Assembly: GCA_034180005.1 (NCBI GenBank)
Contig: JAXFPC010000029.1
Coordinates: 124,001 to 188,000, forward strand
DNA length: 64,000 nucleotides
DNA from: JAXFPC01 sp034180005
Lineage (GTDB): Bacteria > Bacillota > Negativicutes > Acidaminococcales > Acidaminococcaceae
Reading direction: 5' to 3'
In this document: positions 61,584-64,000 of the stretch, piece after piece
How positions within the stretch are numbered: the first letter of the stretch is position 1
How the letters are laid out: every line of letters begins with the position of its first letter
Notes under the pieces: generated by a model
Told to the model about the DNA's origin: nothing
What the model saw: the letters and a program-made list of their open reading frames with translations, nothing else
Databases searched by the model: none
Program-made: the position numbers and the translations under genes

Positions 61584-62337
61584 CGTCGATCACCTCCTGT
61601 GCCAATTCCATGTAAACCTGCGCTCCCTTGGATTTATTGTCATAGTCGATAACCGGTTGACCATGGCTGGGAGCTTCACTCAGGCGCACATTTCTTGGTA
61701 TGATGGTATTATACATCTTCGTTTTAAAATATTTTTGCACTTCTCCCACTACATCCTGCGCCAATTTTGTTCTGCTGTCGTACATTGTCATCACAACTCC
61801 TTCCAGCTTTAAAGCAGGATTAAGGTTGCGCTGTACCAATTGAATTGTATTCATCAGCATAGTTACGCCTTCCAGCGCGTAAAATTCGCACTGGATAGGG
61901 ATCATAATGGAAGACGAGGCGGTCAGGGCGTTGATAGTCAACAATCCCAATGACGGCGGGCAGTCTATTATTACATAATCATATTCATGCTTTATTCTTT
62001 CCAAAGCATTTTTTAACCTGCCCTCTCTATTCATCAACGAAACCAATTCTATCTCGGCGCCTGCCAACTGTATGGTGGCAGGTATTAAATCAAGTCCGGG
62101 ATAAGCTGAATGTTTCACGATTTCCGCTAAAGGAAGTTCGTTGATCAAAGCGTCGTACACGCATCTTCTGATGTCGCGTTTATCAAAACCCAAACCGCTG
62201 GTAGCATTTCCCTGCGGGTCAGTATCCAAGAGCAATGTTTTTTTGCCTTTTGCCGCCAGGCATGCCGCCAAGTTGACAGCGGTGGTTGTTTTGCCCACTC
62301 CGCCTTTTTGATTGGCTACAGCTATTACTCGAACCAT
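61576..62337 (-). CDS. parA: Chromosome-partitioning ATPase ParA (Soj)
   Basis: A 253-residue Walker-type ATPase. Deviant Walker A NQKGGVGKTTTAVNLA, DTDPQGNATSGLG, DYVIIDCPPSLGLLT. Start ATG 62337 follows AGAGGTGAAATAC. It overlaps parB by eight bases and works with ParB to move parS-bearing DNA. The intergenic region upstream has both parS sites. Confidence 0.97.
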   Translation of the reverse strand: MVRVIAVANQKGGVGKTTTAVNLAACLAAKGKKTLLLDTDPQGNATSGLGFDKRDIRRCVYDALINELPLAEIVKHSAYPGLDLIPATIQLAGAEIELVSLMNREGRLKNALERIKHEYDYVIIDCPPSLGLLTINALTASSSIMIPIQCEFYALEGVTMLMNTIQLVQRNLNPALKLEGVVMTMYDSRTKLAQDVVGEVQKYFKTKMYNTIIPRNVRLSEAPSHGQPVIDYDNKSKGAQVYMELAQEVIDDE

Positions 62338-62478
62338 GTATTTCACCTCTTCATTTTTGATTTCCAAATTAATTGTAGCACAAAACAAATTATTTAAAAA
62401 GCTTCTCCTTTTATTTTCTTATATGATTGTTATCTCTGCTTCATGCCAACTCTTCGTTTTACAGTCTAAATTTCGCGA

Positions 62479-62494
62479 TGTTTCACGTGAAACA
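62479..62494. other. parS site 1
   Basis: A perfect 16-bp parS, TGTTTCACGTGAAACA, in the intergenic region upstream of parA. ParB binding site at an origin-proximal position. Confidence 0.97.
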
Positions 62495-62609
62495 ATATAA
62501 ACCCTTTTCAAAAACCAATCATTATAGATAATTTTTCGTCCATACTTTGGAGCGAGAACGATACGATATTTGCACCTCTATTTCGTCCTCGCGTGTGAAT
62601 ATTCTTTTT

Positions 62610-62795
62610 TTCGCCACAATTTATCTTCCCTTTCTGCAATATGGCCTGCACAGCTTGAGTACGGAGAGGTATTTTTTGTATAACAATTGTCACGCACGCG
62701 AATAACGGATGGGTTATTTTCATGCGTGCTCATTTCTATGTTGAGAAACTCCTTTACGCACTCAGTCTGGCCTATCCGACTCACAACAATAAAAA
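62610..62795. repeat. Dispersed repeat element, copy 2
   Basis: About 185 bases similar to 22080-22266. Here too, a palindromic terminator follows directly (62792). Reading frames in it are not conserved in copy 1. No transposase or inverted terminal repeats are evident. Confidence 0.7.
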
Positions 62796-62831
62796 GCGTC
62801 GTATGTTTCACGTGAAACATACGACGCTTTT
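62792..62831 (-). terminator. noc terminator with embedded parS site 2
   Basis: A perfect 40-bp palindrome (centre between 62811 and 62812). The central 16 bp (62804-62819) is a perfect parS, TGTTTCACGTGAAACA. The RNA of the minus strand would form a 20-bp stem followed by TTTTTATTG, 13 bases beyond the noc stop codon, so it also reads as a terminator. Confidence 0.88.
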
Positions 62832-62843
62832 AAATCTACTCTG

Positions 62844-63695
62844 TCATTTCTTCTTTTTTTGATTTTTTATTTGCAGGCGTACAACGACATCATCGCCTTC
62901 TAAAGTTTGATCCATAGCTACAGGGATACCGGCATCTTTAATAGCGTCGACTATCTTTTTAATGCTGTTGAGATAAATGCGTACGTCACTGACAACCAAC
63001 AGTCTTTTGCGCTTATTCTCCTGTTTGCTTTCATTAAGTTTGGAGATGTACTCATCGCATTGTCTTACATTCAATCCCTTATCAACAATATATTTTAGAG
63101 CCGCTTCTCTCTGCCCTTCATCCAATTTCAACAAAGCGCGGGCATGTCTTTCCGTAAGACCTTTCTTCGTTAATTCCTGTCGAACCCCCTCGCTTAGTTT
63201 AAGAAGTCTGAGCTTGTTGGCGATAGTGGATTGTTTCTTGCCTACTCTGCCGGCCATGGCCTCCTGTGTCAGATGAAACTCGTTCATGAGTTTTTCATAG
63301 CCTTCAGCTTCTTCCAGGAAATGCAAATCTTCTCTCTGCAAATTTTCAATCAAGGCAATTTCCGCTATTTGCTGAGAAGTATATTCGCTTATTATCACTG
63401 GAACTTCCTGCAAAGCAGCTATTTTGGACGCACGCAGCCTTCGTTCGCCGGCTATCAGCATATATTTGCCTTCCTCTTCGGGAGCAACCAGCAAAGGCTG
63501 CAGAACGCCGTACTGACCTATGGATTCCGATAATTCTTCCAAAGCGTTGTCGTCAAAAACTTTTCTTGGTTGATAAGGATTCGGCACTATGGATTCAATC
63601 GGCAGTTTAACCACCTTTATCTCACCGACAGTTTTCTTATCCTGTATCAAGTTAAAGCTTGTATCTAAAACCGAAAAACCGTCATCTACGATCAT
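62844..63695 (-). CDS. noc: Nucleoid occlusion protein Noc (ParB paralogue)
   Basis: A 283-residue ParB-family protein. NPYQPRKVFDDNALEELSES, GERRLRASKIAALQ, and HTH HLTQEAMAGRVGKKQSTIA. The HTH differs from ParB at 60594 and resembles Noc, which binds NBS sites and blocks FtsZ rings over DNA. Start ATG 63695 follows GAGGAGAAAGTG; GTG 63698 is also in frame. Its neighbour upstream is rsmG, as in other Firmicutes. Confidence 0.9.
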   Translation of the reverse strand: MIVDDGFSVLDTSFNLIQDKKTVGEIKVVKLPIESIVPNPYQPRKVFDDNALEELSESIGQYGVLQPLLVAPEEEGKYMLIAGERRLRASKIAALQEVPVIISEYTSQQIAEIALIENLQREDLHFLEEAEGYEKLMNEFHLTQEAMAGRVGKKQSTIANKLRLLKLSEGVRQELTKKGLTERHARALLKLDEGQREAALKYIVDKGLNVRQCDEYISKLNESKQENKRKRLLVVSDVRIYLNSIKKIVDAIKDAGIPVAMDQTLEGDDVVVRLQIKNQKKKK

Positions 63696-63706
63696 CACTT
63701 TCTCCT

Positions 63707-64000
63707 CTATTCTCCCAAAGGGGTTCTCTCCGGTGTTCCCGCTTTACGCGGAAATTTTGGTGAAGTCAGGCCCGTTTTTCTGATAATTATGATGGATCGG
63801 GCGTCATCAAGACCGGGCAGCTTCACCTCGCGACACTCTTCCAACTTGCCGCCCAGTACAGCGGCAGCTTTTTCGCCTGCTTCCGTTTCATCTTTATACT
63901 TGCTGCCCTTAAGGGCGATAAATCTGCCCCCTTTTTTGACGAGCGGCAGACAGTATTCCGCCAAAACATTCAGCCTTGCCACGGCTCTTGCCGTCACTAT
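63707..64000 (-). CDS. rsmG: 16S rRNA (guanine-527-N7)-methyltransferase, C-terminal part
   Basis: Only the last ~97 codons are in the window. TARAVARLNVLAEYCLPLVKK, split as TARAVARLNVLAEY and LPLVKKGGRFIALKG, is the RsmG/GidB signature; the chain ends after SIIIIRKTGLTSPKFPRK. RsmG makes m7G527. It is followed 11 bases later by noc. The N-terminus is beyond the right edge. Confidence 0.93.
   Translation of the reverse strand: MVTARAVARLNVLAEYCLPLVKKGGRFIALKGSKYKDETEAGEKAAAVLGGKLEECREVKLPGLDDARSIIIIRKTGLTSPKFPRKAGTPERTPLGE

Noticed and set aside
62578..62820. A minus-strand frame of 80 codons across repeat copy 2
   Set aside because: The equivalent frame in copy 1 has stops and the changes between copies do not favour synonymous sites.
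1..64000. CRISPR arrays, insertion sequences, rRNA operons
   Set aside because: No regularly spaced repeats, transposase genes or rRNA-like sequences were found on either strand.

Overview
The window looks like chromosomal DNA of a diderm Firmicute, most likely a member of the Negativicutes (Acidaminococcaceae/Phascolarctobacterium-like). Firmicute-type genes (Noc, DUF951, DUF4446, SpoVB-like flippase, Pst/Pho cluster, B. subtilis-type parS) sit beside genes that need an outer membrane: a small beta-barrel protein ending in Phe and a two-partner-secretion TpsB remnant. Reverse rubrerythrin, several radical-SAM enzymes, DcuC and an exported cobaltochelatase point to an anaerobe. The right end (rsmG, noc, parA, parB and two perfect parS sites) is the usual origin-proximal arrangement. 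Assignment to genus is inference.

Layout. 1-7.1 kb (minus strand): cell-wall synthesis (class B PBP, FtsW/RodA), trmB, an M23 endopeptidase, an AcoR-like regulator whose sigma-54 contact motif is missing, and a radical-SAM protein. 7.4-15 kb: tcdA; a preQ1-I riboswitch-controlled operon (radical-SAM enzyme plus YhhQ transporter); tRNA-Gly(CCC); a secreted hypothetical; a 2-hydroxyacid dehydrogenase; gpsA; a SpoVB-like flippase. 15-22 kb (plus strand): outer-membrane protein, reverse rubrerythrin under a Fur/PerR-like palindrome, and a ferric/phosphonate-type ABC transporter with two ATPases around one fused permease. 22.5-28 kb (minus): pstSCAB and phoR, with the PhoP-type regulator interrupted by an in-frame stop. 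28-37 kb: M48 protease; ThiW, a small membrane protein and a zinc-type SmtB repressor; an orphan binding protein; a second ferric-type ABC system; an FkbM methyltransferase. 37-42 kb: short DtxR-like regulator, exported CbiK, DcuC, M19 dipeptidase.

42-47.5 kb: two divergent vitamin operons share a compact regulatory region. The pantothenate operon (DUF2520 reductase, panB, panC, panD) has a structured leader ending in a terminator-like hairpin; the bioD-bioA operon has a BirA operator next to its -10 box. 47.5-51 kb: GT39 glycosyltransferase downstream of an OmpR-type two-component system. 51-53.5 kb: a degraded accessory locus in which a TpsB N-terminus is fused by deletion to the C-terminal part of a TpsA/CdiA-like protein, followed by a tandem pair of membrane-anchored genes (possible immunity genes), one frameshifted. 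54-59.5 kb: a branched-chain amino-acid LIV ABC operon with CBS-ACT and DUF951 genes. 60-64 kb: DUF4446, parB, parA, noc, rsmG, with one parS site embedded in a perfect 40-bp palindrome that also reads as the noc terminator.

The strongest leads are the preQ1 riboswitch operon with a candidate queuosine-salvage radical-SAM enzyme, the PhoP nonsense codon, the TpsB/CdiA deletion scar with its duplicated downstream genes, the parS-terminator palindrome, a dispersed 180-bp repeat, and the structured pan leader.
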